In this document: positions 1 through 8,766 of the stretch, in pieces | How positions within the stretch are numbered: position 1 is the stretch's first letter | How the letters are laid out: each line of letters begins with the position of its first letter | Source of the DNA: DASSUW01 sp963830725 | GTDB lineage: Bacteria > Actinomycetota > Thermoleophilia > Solirubrobacterales > Solirubrobacteraceae | Assembly (NCBI GenBank): GCA_963830725.1 | Contig: CAWHNO010000015.1 | Span: forward strand, 62,001 to 126,000 | Length of the DNA stretch: 64,000 bases | Direction of reading: 5' to 3' | Translations under genes and position numbers: made by a program | The notes under the pieces: generated by a model | Seen by the model: only the letters and a program-made list of their open reading frames with translations | Databases searched by the model: none | Told to the model about the DNA's origin: nothing

Positions 1-699
1 CAGAAAGATCGCCAGGCTGACGCCGAGCGCCGGTCCGGCGGTCCAGAACATGTTCCGGATGTGCTCGCCGGTGGTCAGGCCGCCCACGAGCTGCGGCACC
101 AGGATCGTCGTCTCCGAGAGCGGCGTCATCTTGTCGCCGAAGTACGCCCCGCAGATGACGGCGCCCGCCGCGATCGCCTCCGACACGCCCAGCACGTTCG
201 CCATCCCGACGAACGCGACGCCGAGCGTGCCGGCCGTGGTCCACGAGCTGCCGGTGACCATGCCGACGATCGCGCAGATCGCCGCCGTCGCCAGGAAGAA
301 CACGCTCGGATTGAGGAGCCGGACGCCGTAGTCGACGACGGTCGGGATCGTACCGGCCATGTTCCAGGTGCCGATCAACGCGCCGACCGACAGCAGGATG
401 AAGATCGCGCCCACCGCGGTCGTCACACCACCGATCGCCGCCTCCGCTATCGTCGCCGATGTGTGGCCGTTCTTCAGCGCGATCAGGCTCGCGAATGCCG
501 CGCTCAGCATCAGCGCCACCTGAAGCGGCCCATCCGTTGCGCCGACCCCGAACGAGGCGATGGTGAGCGCGATCAGCAGGATCAGGACGACGATCGGCAG
601 AATCGCGTCCAGCATGCTCGGCGGCTTCGGCCGGGGGCTCGGGCCGGCCGGCCGCTCTCCGTCTCCGGGTGTCGTCTCGCCCGCGGTCGGGGGTGCCAT
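1..699 (-). CDS. nhaC: Na+/H+ antiporter NhaC family protein (partial, C-terminus outside window)
   Basis: Open frame from an ATG at 699 running off the left edge; 233 codons visible. After a hydrophilic, proline-rich N-terminus of about 28 residues it shows at least five hydrophobic segments (for example DAILPIVVLILLIALT and FFLATAAICAIVGMVTGSSW). The GSSWTTAGTLGVA stretch and the later GAYFGDKMTPLSETT stretch are hallmarks of NhaC-type transporters. Family members exchange Na+ for H+ or, as in MleN-like proteins, organic ions. It is divergent from arcA with 311 bp between, and no ArcD-type arginine/ornithine antiporter is visible, so it could serve the arginine pathway; that role is inference. 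Confidence 0.85.
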   Translation of the reverse strand, partial: MAPPTAGETTPGDGERPAGPSPRPKPPSMLDAILPIVVLILLIALTIASFGVGATDGPLQVALMLSAAFASLIALKNGHTSATIAEAAIGGVTTAVGAIFILLSVGALIGTWNMAGTIPTVVDYGVRLLNPSVFFLATAAICAIVGMVTGSSWTTAGTLGVAFVGMANVLGVSEAIAAGAVICGAYFGDKMTPLSETTILVPQLVGGLTTGEHIRNMFWTAGPALGVSLAIFL

Positions 700-1010
700 G
701 TCCACCTGCGCTCTCGTGATCGACCGCCCCCGCGGTCGTTTGGAACGATGCCCCAGTCGGCCTCGCAGGCGCAATGGTGCGGACACCACCCGCGGACGCG
801 GGCGCGCATCCTTGTGCGGCCCCCGCTCGCCGCCGGATCCTGCGTTCATGGCAAGGGTCCGCGCGCCGTCGCCTCCGCCCTCGTCCGCTGGGGGCGAGGC
901 CGAGCCCAAGAAGCTGTCCGGCCGTTGGTCGCGACCGGCTTTGTGGTCGTATGTATGTTCGTCGCCGGCGCGACCGTCCTGAGCTGAGTTTCGACCTCGA
1001 GGAGTCACAC
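700..1010. promoter_or_regulatory. Divergent intergenic region nhaC / arcA
   Basis: This 311-bp gap separates two divergent starts and must hold both promoters. A purine-rich ribosome binding site (GAGGAG, about 999-1004) precedes the GTG start of arcA. An AT-richer patch around 940-960 (tttgtggtcgtatgtatgtt) is the most promoter-like stretch. I could not recognise an ArgR box or other named operator. Confidence 0.35.
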
Positions 1011-2250
1011 GTGGCCACACCCTCCACCACCCCCAACCTCGGCGTCGCCTCCGAGGTCGGGACGCTCCGCAGCGTGATCGTGCACCGGCCCGATCTCGCG
1101 CACGAGCGCCTCTCCCCCACCAACTGCCACGAGTTGCTGTTCGACGACGTCATCTGGACGCGCCGCGCACGTCAGGAGCACGACGCGTTCGTCGACGTCA
1201 TGCGCGACCGCGGCGTGGAGGTGCTGCTCTTCCACGAGCTGCTCGACCGAGACGCTCGAGGACGCGCGGCGCGCGACTGGGTGCTCGAGCGCAAGCTGCG
1301 CCCGGAGGAGGTCACGACGATCTTCTCGCGCGAGCTGACGACGTGGATGAGCGAGATGCCCGCCGAGGAGCTCGCGACGCGCCTGACGGGCGGCGTGACG
1401 CTGGCCGAGCTGCCGGAGGACATCGTCACGGCCGTCGGCAGGGCGATGCGACCCACCGACTTCGTCCTGCGGCCGCTCCCGAACACAGCTCTTCATGCGC
1501 GACACCAGCGCCTGGATCTACGGCGGCGTCTCGATCAACGCGATGTTCTGGCCGGCCCGCCAGCACGAGACGCTCAACCTCGAGGCCGTCTACCGCTTCC
1601 ACCCGCGCTTTCGCGATGCCGGTTTCCCGATCTGGTTCGGCGGCGTCGACCACGACTGGGGCAGCGCCTCGCTCGAGGGCGGCGACATCATGCCCGTGGG
1701 AGACGGCGTCGTCCTCATCGGCCAGGGCGAGCGCTCCAACGCGCGCGCGGTGAGCATCCTGGCCGGAGAACCTGTTCGCCGCCGACGCGGCGCGGCTCGT
1801 CATCGGCGCACAGATGCCGCGCGAACGCGCGGCCATGCACCTCGACACGGTCTTTACGTTCTGCGACCGGAACGTTGCGACGCTGTACGAGCCGGTCGTC
1901 TCCGCAGATCGTTCCGATCCTGTACACGCCGGACGGGGACGGCGGCGTCAGCGCCAAGGTCTCCGACCGCTCCTTCCTCGACGAGGTCCAGCGACACCCT
2001 GGGCGTCGCCGACCTCAAGCTGGTCGCGACCGGCGGCGACGAGTTCGAGGCCGAGCGCAACCAGTGGGACGACGGCAACAACGTGGTCGCGCTCTCGCCC
2101 GGCACCGTCGTCGCCTACGAGCGCAACGAGGCCACCAACACCAAGCTCGCCAAGGCCGGCGTCGAAGTGCTCGCGATCGCCGGCCAGGAGCTCGGCCGCG
2201 GGCGGGGCGGCGGCCACTGCATGACGTGCCCGATCTCCCGCGACGCATGA
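1011..2250 (+). pseudogene. arcA: Arginine deiminase, frame broken by four single-base insertions
   Basis: Hydrolyses arginine to citrulline and ammonia, first step of the arginine deiminase pathway in the cytoplasm. GTG start at 1011 with GAGGAG upstream. Family motifs are all present but lie in different frames: VIVHRPD, FVLRPLPNT then FMRDTSAW, the HDWGSASLEGGD segment with the acidic and histidine catalytic residues, and the nucleophile loop GGGHCMTCP near the end. Each break looks like one extra base (near 1486, 1765, 1908 and 1993). Removing four bases leaves 411 residues, the usual length for ArcA, and restores every motif. Sequencing or assembly error is the likelier cause; a recent pseudogene is the alternative. 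arcB follows 10 bp downstream. Confidence 0.85.
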
Positions 2251-2260
2251 GAGGACCGCG

Positions 2261-3292
2261 ATGAGCATCGCCAGCCAGCAACCGGACGTCGCCGCCGCCC
2301 TGCGCGGCCGGCACTTCCTCACCCTCTACGACGACTACAGCGCGGACGAGATCCGCTACCTGCTCGACCTCTCGGCGGAGCTCAAGGCGGCCAAGCGCGA
2401 GGGCCGCGAGGAGCAGAAGCTCGTCGGCCGAGAGATCGCGCTGATCTTCGAGAAGGACTCGACGCGCACGCGCTGCGCGTTCGAGGTCGCCGCCTACGAC
2501 CAGGGCGCGCACGTCACGTTCATCGGCCCCAGCGGCTCACACATGGGCCACAAGGAGACGGTCAAGGACACCGCGCGCGTGCTCGGCCGCATGTACGACG
2601 CGATCGAGTACCGCGGCGCAGGTGAGGCGATCGCCGACGAACTCGCGGAGTGGGCGGGCGTTCCGGTCTACAACGGCCTCACCGACGAGTGGCACCCGAC
2701 GCAGATGCTGGCCGACTTCCTCACGATGCGCGAGCACTCCAGCAAGCCGCTCCACGACGTCGCGTTCTGCTACCTCGGCGACGCCCGCTTCAACATGGCC
2801 AACAGCTACCTGGTCGTGGGAGCCAAGCTCGGCATGGACGTGCGCATCGCCGCCCCCCGTTCGCTCTGGCCCGCGGACGACCTGGTCGAGGGCGCGCGCG
2901 GCTCCGCCGCCGAGGCGGGCGGCCGCGTCACGATCACGGATGACGTCGAGGAGGCCGTCCGCGGCTGCGACTTCCTGGTCACGGACGTGTGGGTCTCGAT
3001 GGGAGAGCCGGACGAGGTCTGGGTGGAGCGGATCGAGCTGCTCAAGCCGTACCAGGTGAACGCGCAGACCATGGCGCTGACCGGCAATCCGGATGTCAAG
3101 TTCATGCACTGCCTGCCGGCGTTCCACAACACCGAGACGGAGGTCGGCAAGGAGATCCACGAGAAGTTCGGCATGCCGGCGCTCGAGGTCACAGAGGAGG
3201 TCTTCGAATCGCCGGCCTCGGTCGTGTTCGACGAAGCCGAGAACCGCATGCACACGATCAAGGCGGTCATGGTCGCCACCCTCGGGAGCTGA
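2261..3292 (+). CDS. arcB: Ornithine carbamoyltransferase, probably catabolic
   Basis: 343 residues. Phosphorolyses citrulline to ornithine and carbamoyl phosphate (or the reverse in biosynthesis). The carbamoyl-phosphate loop STRTRCAFEVAA lies near residue 68, the HPTQMLADF motif near 145, and the ornithine-side loop HCLPAFHNTETE near 277. Position between arcA and arcC argues for the catabolic role; the EVGKEIHEKFG stretch after the HCLPAF loop is also typical of catabolic enzymes. ATG start with GAGGACCG just upstream. Stop and the arcC start are separated by 2 bp, so the two genes are very likely co-translated. Confidence 0.93.
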   Translation: MSIASQQPDVAAALRGRHFLTLYDDYSADEIRYLLDLSAELKAAKREGREEQKLVGREIALIFEKDSTRTRCAFEVAAYDQGAHVTFIGPSGSHMGHKETVKDTARVLGRMYDAIEYRGAGEAIADELAEWAGVPVYNGLTDEWHPTQMLADFLTMREHSSKPLHDVAFCYLGDARFNMANSYLVVGAKLGMDVRIAAPRSLWPADDLVEGARGSAAEAGGRVTITDDVEEAVRGCDFLVTDVWVSMGEPDEVWVERIELLKPYQVNAQTMALTGNPDVKFMHCLPAFHNTETEVGKEIHEKFGMPALEVTEEVFESPASVVFDEAENRMHTIKAVMVATLGS

Positions 3293-3294
3293 CC

Positions 3295-4233
3295 ATGCGA
3301 GTCGTCGCGGCCCTCGGTGGCAACGCGCTGCTGCGGCGCGGGCAGGAGCTGTCGGCCGAGAACCAGCGCGAGAACGCCCGCGCCGCGTGCAAGGCGCTCG
3401 CGCCGGTCGCGCTCGAGCACGAGCTGGTCATCTCGCACGGCAACGGGCCGCAGGTCGGCCTGCTCGCGCTCCAGGGCTCGGCCTACACCGCTGTCGATAC
3501 CTACCCGCTCGACGTGCTCGGAGCCCAGACCGAGGGGATGATCGGCTACATGCTGGAGCAGGAGCTCGGCAACGAGCTCCCGTTCGAGCGCCACCTGGCG
3601 ACGCTGCTCACGATGATCGAGGTCGACCCGGCCGACCCGGCCTTCGAGCGCCCGACGAAGCCGATCGGCCCGCTCTACGACGCGGCCGAGGCCTCACGGC
3701 TCGAGCAGGAGAAGGCCTGGGCATTCATGGCCGACGGCGACAGCATGCGCCGCGCGGTGCCCTCGCCGGTGCCGAAGCGGATCTTCGGCATCCACGTCAT
3801 CCGGTCGCTGCTCGACCAGGGCGTCGTGGTGATCTGCGCGGGCGGCGGCGGTATTCCGACCTGCTACTCCGACGAGCCCGCGACGCCGGGCAAGCGACTG
3901 CGCGGCGTCGAGGCGGTGATCGACAAGGACCTGGCGAGCGCTCTGCTGGCGATCGAGATCGGCGCCGACGCGCTGGCGATCGTCACCGACGTCGACGCCG
4001 TCTACGCGGGCTGGGGCACGCCGGAGCAGCGCGCGATCCGCAACGCGACGCCCAGCGAGCTCGCGACCTCGGAGTTCGCCGAGGGATCCATGGCTCCGAA
4101 GGTCCGTGCCGCGTGCTGGTTCGCCGAGCGGACCGGCGGGTTCGCGGCAATCGGTTCGATCCACGACACTCAGGCGCTCCTGCGCGGCGACGCCGGCACG
4201 CGAGTCGCGCTCGACGTCGTCCGCGCGGGCTGA
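3295..4233 (+). CDS. arcC: Carbamate kinase
   Basis: 312 residues from the ATG at 3295, two bases after the arcB stop. Transfers the phosphoryl group of carbamoyl phosphate to ADP, giving ATP, CO2 and ammonia; this is the energy-yielding step of the pathway. Visible family motifs are the N-terminal VVAALGGNALL, the SHGNGPQVG substrate loop near residue 43, VVICAGGGGIP near 178, and the C-terminal GSMAPKVRAA segment. Amino-acid-kinase fold, cytoplasmic. The start was chosen because the longer in-frame extension would overlap arcB and lacks homology. Confidence 0.93.
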   Translation: MRVVAALGGNALLRRGQELSAENQRENARAACKALAPVALEHELVISHGNGPQVGLLALQGSAYTAVDTYPLDVLGAQTEGMIGYMLEQELGNELPFERHLATLLTMIEVDPADPAFERPTKPIGPLYDAAEASRLEQEKAWAFMADGDSMRRAVPSPVPKRIFGIHVIRSLLDQGVVVICAGGGGIPTCYSDEPATPGKRLRGVEAVIDKDLASALLAIEIGADALAIVTDVDAVYAGWGTPEQRAIRNATPSELATSEFAEGSMAPKVRAACWFAERTGGFAAIGSIHDTQALLRGDAGTRVALDVVRAG

Positions 4234-4246
4234 TAGAGGAAGCGAG

Positions 4247-6961
4247 ATGACGACCGAGACCGCTGCGACCCCGACGACCGACGGCACCGTTTGGCACGTG
4301 CTCAGCCGCGAGGACGCGGCGCGCGAGCTGCAGGTCGAGCCGGACCGCGGGCTGACGAGCGACGAAGCGGCCGAGCGCCTGGCGCGCTACGGCCCGAACC
4401 GCTTCGCCGAGGCGAAGACCGAGTCGCGCTGGCACGCGTTCCTGCGGCAGTACCAGGACCCGATGCAGATCGTCCTGCTGGCCGCCGGCGTCATCTCGAT
4501 CTACCCGGTCAAGCAGCCGGGCACCGGGATCGTGATCCTGCTGCTCACGCTGCTCAACGCGGCGCTCGGCCTCAGCCAGGAGGGCAAGGCCGCGGCGGCG
4601 GTGGCGGCGCTCGCGAAGATGATGATCGTCAAGGCGCGCGTGCGGCGCGACGGCGCGCTCGCCCTGCTCCCTGCCGAGCAGCTCGTCCCCGGCGACATCG
4701 TCGCGGTCGAGGCCGGCGACGTGATCCCCGCCGACGGGCGCGTGCTGGCCGCGGCGACGCTGGAGATCGCCGAGGCGGCGCTGACCGGCGAGAGCCTGCC
4801 GGTCGGCAAGGGCGTCGAGACCGTCGCGGCGGCCGACGCCCCGCTCGGCGACCGGACCGACATGGTCTACATGAACACCAACGTCACTCGCGGGACCGGC
4901 GAGTTCGTCGTCACGGCGACGGGCATGGCGACCGAGGTCGGTCACATCTCCGGGATGCTGCAGGCCCAGGACGAGTCCAAGTCGCCGCTGACGCGACAGC
5001 TCGAGAAGCTGACCAAGCAGCTGGTGACGATCGCGGCCCTCGCCCTGGTCGCGTCGGTCGTGCTCAACATGGCGCGCGGGCAGAGCTTCACCGAGGTGTT
5101 CACCGTGGCGGTCGCGTTCGCCATCGCGGCGATCCCGACCGGGCTGCCCGCGGTCGTCACGACGATCCTGTCGCGCGGCACCCGCCTGCTGGCGGACGCC
5201 AACGCGATCATCAAACGCCTGCGCTCGACCGAGACGCTCGGGGCGACGTCGGCGATCTGCTCGGACAAGACGGGCACGCTCACGCTGAACGAGATGACGG
5301 CGGTGGAGCTGACGATCCCGGGGCGGCGCTACACGGTGTCGGGCGGCGGATACTCGACCGAGGGCCGCGTCAAGCACGCCGCCGGCGAGCCGGAGGTCCC
5401 GCTCGAGCAGTTCATGTTCCCGCTGGCGCTGGCCTGCGACGCCGTGGTGACGGACGCCGGCGAGATGATCGGCGACCCGACGGAGGGCGCGCTGGTCGTG
5501 CTGGCGGAGAAGGGCGGCGTCGACGTCGTGGCCACGCGCGAGCGGTACCCGCGCGTCGCCGAACTCCCCTTTGACACCGCCTACAAGCTGATGGCCACGT
5601 TCCACCGCCTTGCCGACGAGTCGGGCGGGGAGGTCATCCGCTGCTTCGTCAAGGGCGCGCCCGACCAGCTGCTGGCCCGCGCGTCGTCCCATCTCGATCC
5701 CTCGCTCCAGCCGGCCGCGGTCGACGCCGGCTTCACGGAGCGGTACCTCGGCGAGAACGAGCGACTCGCCGCGCAGGGCCTGCGCGTGATGGCGACCGCC
5801 CGCCGGGACTTCGACCCCGCGACGTTCGACGCGGCCGGCGACATGCTGGAGCTGATGCAGGATCTGACGCTGCTGGCGCTGGTCGGCATCGTCGACCCGC
5901 CGCGTCCCGCCGCGAAGGCCGCGATCGCCACCGCCCACGCGGCCGGCATCCAGGTGCGGATGATCACCGGCGACCACGCGGTCACCGCCGCGGCGATCGC
6001 GGATAACCTCGGCATCGAGGGCCGCGCCATCACCGGCGCGGAGTTCGCCGAGCTCACGGACGACCAGGCCGACCGCGAGATCGACGAGATCGGCGTCATC
6101 GCCCGCGTGACCCCCGAGCAGAAGGTGCGGCTCGTCGACATCCTCAAGCGCAAGGGGCATGTCGTGGGCATGACCGGCGACGGCGTGAACGACGCCCCGG
6201 CGCTCAAGCAGTCCGACATCGGCATCGCCATGGGCATCACCGGCACCGAGGTCTCCAAGGAGGCCGCGGCGATGATCCTCACCGACGACAACTTCGCGAC
6301 GATCGTCAAGGCGGTCGAGCTCGGGCGCGGGCTCTACGACAACCTCGTCAAGTACATCCGCTTCCAGATGGGCGTGCTTGCCGGGATGATCGTGACCTTC
6401 CTCGGCGCCAGCATCCTCAACATCGCCAGCGGGATCCCGTTCCTGCCGCTGCAGACGTTGTGGGTCAACTTCACCACGCAGGTCTTCCAGGCGGTCGGGC
6501 TCGGCTACGGCGCGCCCAGCGAGGGCCTCATGGAGCGCCGGCCGCGCAAGCCCGAGCAGCCGATCCTGAGCCGCGCCGACACGCGCTGGTTCATCGTCGC
6601 CGGCCTCGTCATGGCGCTCGCCACACTGGCAGTGATCGCCGGCGCCGAGGATGCCGAGGGCGAGGACCTCGCGCGCACGATGGGCCTGACGACGTTCTCG
6701 CTCGCGAATCTCTTCTTCTCGTTCACCGCCCGCGACGAGCTGCGTTCGGTGTTCAGCCTGGACACGTTCAGCGACCGCACCTTCATCATCACGTCGCTGC
6801 TGTCCGCCGCAGCGATCATCTTCGCGACCGAGCTGCAGTTCTTCCAGCGGATCCTCGACACGGTGGAGCTGACCGGCAACCAGTGGCTGATCTGCATCGG
6901 AGCGGCGTCGACGATCCTGGTCGGTGTCGGAGGCCTGGAAGTTCGCGCTGCGCCGGCGTGA
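4247..6961 (+). CDS. P2-type cation-transporting ATPase with altered ion site
   Basis: 904 residues. Order: N-terminal cation_ATPase_N domain (LTSDEAAERLARYGPNRF), actuator domain with TGES, phosphorylation motif CSDKTGTLTLNE, nucleotide-binding domain with KGAPDQL, hinge GDGVNDAPALK, and six C-terminal membrane segments. Integral membrane ion pump. It resembles SERCA/CtpF-type pumps in domain order, but the M4 motif normally PEGLP is PTGLP, the M5 ligand positions read YIRFQMGVLAG, and the M6 motif normally NxxTDG reads NFTTQVFQA. The usual acidic calcium ligands are therefore absent, so the transported ion cannot be assumed. ATG start with GAGGAAG upstream, 13 bp after arcC; likely same operon. 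Confidence 0.9.
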   Translation: MTTETAATPTTDGTVWHVLSREDAARELQVEPDRGLTSDEAAERLARYGPNRFAEAKTESRWHAFLRQYQDPMQIVLLAAGVISIYPVKQPGTGIVILLLTLLNAALGLSQEGKAAAAVAALAKMMIVKARVRRDGALALLPAEQLVPGDIVAVEAGDVIPADGRVLAAATLEIAEAALTGESLPVGKGVETVAAADAPLGDRTDMVYMNTNVTRGTGEFVVTATGMATEVGHISGMLQAQDESKSPLTRQLEKLTKQLVTIAALALVASVVLNMARGQSFTEVFTVAVAFAIAAIPTGLPAVVTTILSRGTRLLADANAIIKRLRSTETLGATSAICSDKTGTLTLNEMTAVELTIPGRRYTVSGGGYSTEGRVKHAAGEPEVPLEQFMFPLALACDAVVTDAGEMIGDPTEGALVVLAEKGGVDVVATRERYPRVAELPFDTAYKLMATFHRLADESGGEVIRCFVKGAPDQLLARASSHLDPSLQPAAVDAGFTERYLGENERLAAQGLRVMATARRDFDPATFDAAGDMLELMQDLTLLALVGIVDPPRPAAKAAIATAHAAGIQVRMITGDHAVTAAAIADNLGIEGRAITGAEFAELTDDQADREIDEIGVIARVTPEQKVRLVDILKRKGHVVGMTGDGVNDAPALKQSDIGIAMGITGTEVSKEAAAMILTDDNFATIVKAVELGRGLYDNLVKYIRFQMGVLAGMIVTFLGASILNIASGIPFLPLQTLWVNFTTQVFQAVGLGYGAPSEGLMERRPRKPEQPILSRADTRWFIVAGLVMALATLAVIAGAEDAEGEDLARTMGLTTFSLANLFFSFTARDELRSVFSLDTFSDRTFIITSLLSAAAIIFATELQFFQRILDTVELTGNQWLICIGAASTILVGVGGLEVRAAPA

Positions 6962-7047
6962 GCGCACCGCGCCCGCGGAGCTCGGATGACGGCCCAGCGA
7001 ACGCGAGGGGCGCGGCCCGTTCAACCCAATCAACAGGGAGGTACGTG

Positions 7048-7524
7048 ATGTCGTACACGCCGGTGGGCCGCGGAGATAGCGGCGGCCTCGATTACTCGTA
7101 CCTCGACGACGAGGCCGGCTACGGCCTGGTGACCTTCGCGGGCGTCATGCTCGTGATCGTCGGGACGCTCAACACGTTGTACGGAATCGCGGCCATCGAC
7201 GAGGCCAACGTCTTCGTGAGAGACGCCCGCTACGTCTTCGGTGACCTCAACACCTGGGGCTGGTTCCTCCTGGCGCTCGGCGTGCTCCAGTACTTCGCCG
7301 CGTTCGCGGTCTGGCGCGGCGCCGGCTGGGGTCGCTGGTTCGGCGTCGCCTGCGCCAGCCTCAACCTCGTCCTCCAGCTGCTCTGGATCACTGCGTTTCC
7401 GATCGTCGCCATGACGATCCTCGCCCTCGACCTCACCGTCATCTACGCGCTGCTCGTCTACGGCGGCCGCCGTAGCGCCGCTCGTGCGGCCCGTGAGAGG
7501 GCCGAGTCAGGGTCCGCCGGCTGA
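7048..7524 (+). CDS. Small four-helix membrane protein (DUF7144-like)
   Basis: 158 residues. A hydrophilic N-terminus of about 28 residues is followed by four hydrophobic segments (VTFAGVMLVIVGTLNTLYGI, WGWFLLALGVLQYFAAFAVW, WFGVACASLNLVLQLLWI, and VAMTILALDLTVIYALLVYG). This pattern, with GxLN in the first helix and WGWxLL at the start of the second, is common in actinobacterial membrane proteins of unknown function. Start supported by an AGGGAGG ribosome binding site just before the ATG. It follows the ATPase by 86 bp in the same direction and may be co-expressed. No enzymatic motif is visible. Confidence 0.85.
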   Translation: MSYTPVGRGDSGGLDYSYLDDEAGYGLVTFAGVMLVIVGTLNTLYGIAAIDEANVFVRDARYVFGDLNTWGWFLLALGVLQYFAAFAVWRGAGWGRWFGVACASLNLVLQLLWITAFPIVAMTILALDLTVIYALLVYGGRRSAARAARERAESGSAG

Positions 7525-7548
7525 GCCTCCGTGGCGCCTACGCCGAAC

Positions 7549-8457
7549 TCAAAGCTGCTCGGCCTCGAGCTGCTTGCGGGCCTCGAGGTTTGCGGCGTGG
7601 TCGGCGGCCGAGACCTCGGGCCAATCGAGCTCGAGTGATCGGAGCGTGTGAACCAGTACCTGCGCGACGAGCGCCTGCGTCACCCACCAGCGGTCGGCGG
7701 GAATGACGTACCAGGGAGCCCATGGCGTCGACGTGGCGGTGAGCGCGTCCTCGAAGGCGCTGATGTAGTCGTCGAAGCGTCCTCGCTCGGCGACGTCGGC
7801 GGCGTTGAACTTCCATTCCTTCCCCGGCCGATCGAGCCGCGCGATGAACCGCTCCTTCTGAACCGCCTTCGAGACATGGAGGAAGAACTTCACGATCTTC
7901 GTGCCGTTGCGGTCGAGGTGCCGCTCGAAGGCGTTGACGTCCTCATAGCGGTCCTGCCAGAACCGCTGATCCCCTGTGCCGGGCGGGAGGCGCTGCAGCT
8001 CGAGCCACTCGGGATGAACCTTCAGCGCAACCACTTCCTCGTAGTGCGAGCGGTTGAAGATGCCGATGCGACCGCGCTCAGGCAGGGCTCTCGATATCCG
8101 CCATAGGAAGTTGTGATCGAGCTCCTCCGGCGAGGGCGCCTTGAAGGAGACCACCTGCACGCCTTGCGGGTTGACACCCGACATGACGTGCTTGATCACC
8201 GAGTCCTTGCCCGCCGCGTCCATCGCTTGGAGGACTACGAGCAGCGCGTACCTGTCGCTCGCCCACAGCAGCTCCTGTGCTTCGGAGAGCTCCGCGCTCC
8301 CACGTGCGATCGCGTCCTTCGCCCGCTGCTCCAACTCGTCGGCAGCGAGATCGGGCAATTCGGCGCCGCCGGTCCACCCAGGGTCCCGGCCGGCGAGGCC
8401 TGCCGCTTGGCCGGGAGCCACGACGAGCTGGTCGAGAAGGCGCTGCCGGAGATCCAT
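7549..8457 (-). CDS. ppk2: Polyphosphate kinase 2 family protein (PPK2)
   Basis: 302 residues. Transfers phosphoryl groups between polyphosphate and nucleotides in the cytoplasm. P-loop-like motif LQAMDAAGKDS near residue 80 and Walker-B-like IFNRSHYEEV near 137 are both intact; the lid region carries ERFIARLDRPGKEWKF. The length of about 300 fits class I or III single-domain PPK2 enzymes, which make NTP from NDP (or act on NMP in class III); the class cannot be set by eye. Convergent with the preceding membrane-protein gene, with only 24 bp between stops. Its proximity to the arginine pathway and ion pump suggests a shared energy theme, which is inference. Confidence 0.93.
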   Translation of the reverse strand: MDLRQRLLDQLVVAPGQAAGLAGRDPGWTGGAELPDLAADELEQRAKDAIARGSAELSEAQELLWASDRYALLVVLQAMDAAGKDSVIKHVMSGVNPQGVQVVSFKAPSPEELDHNFLWRISRALPERGRIGIFNRSHYEEVVALKVHPEWLELQRLPPGTGDQRFWQDRYEDVNAFERHLDRNGTKIVKFFLHVSKAVQKERFIARLDRPGKEWKFNAADVAERGRFDDYISAFEDALTATSTPWAPWYVIPADRWWVTQALVAQVLVHTLRSLELDWPEVSAADHAANLEARKQLEAEQL

Positions 8458-8527
8458 TCGCTCCCCCTTCTATCGCATCGACGTGTCCGGGCCTCGCGGC
8501 TCGCCGCCGTCCGCCAGAATCTGCTCC

Positions 8528-8722
8528 ATGGATACGCTCCGCGAAGGCCAGAAGATCTGGGTCGAACAAGCTGACGGGACGCAGCGTGAAGGCATCTTCG
8601 TGGGCGAGGCCGAAGCGACGTGGTTCGGTGGCGGGCCCGGCGCCTATGTCGTCTATCCGGACACGCGCTCAGGAGAAGAGGTCGCGATGATGCGGATCAT
8701 CCCGCGCGACGATCGCGAGTGA
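8528..8722 (+). CDS. Small hypothetical protein
   Basis: 64 residues from the ATG at 8528. The sequence is beta-rich and acidic (GQKIWVEQADG, GIFVGEAEATWF, GAYVVYPDTR), suggesting a small SH3-like barrel. No named family recognised. It is divergent from the PPK2 gene with about 70 bp between starts. The clear alternation of hydrophobic and charged residues and the good stop context support it being coding, but this is the only evidence. Confidence 0.6.
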   Translation: MDTLREGQKIWVEQADGTQREGIFVGEAEATWFGGGPGAYVVYPDTRSGEEVAMMRIIPRDDRE

Positions 8723-8766
8723 CGACACCGGGATGACGCGCCACACCGCGTCATGAGCGAGGCGTG

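Noticed and set aside
3983..7033. A 1016-codon open frame on the minus strand opposite arcC and the P-type ATPase
   Set aside because: It is Arg/Asp/Gly-rich with no domain pattern and mirrors third-position GC of the true plus-strand genes; a shadow frame.
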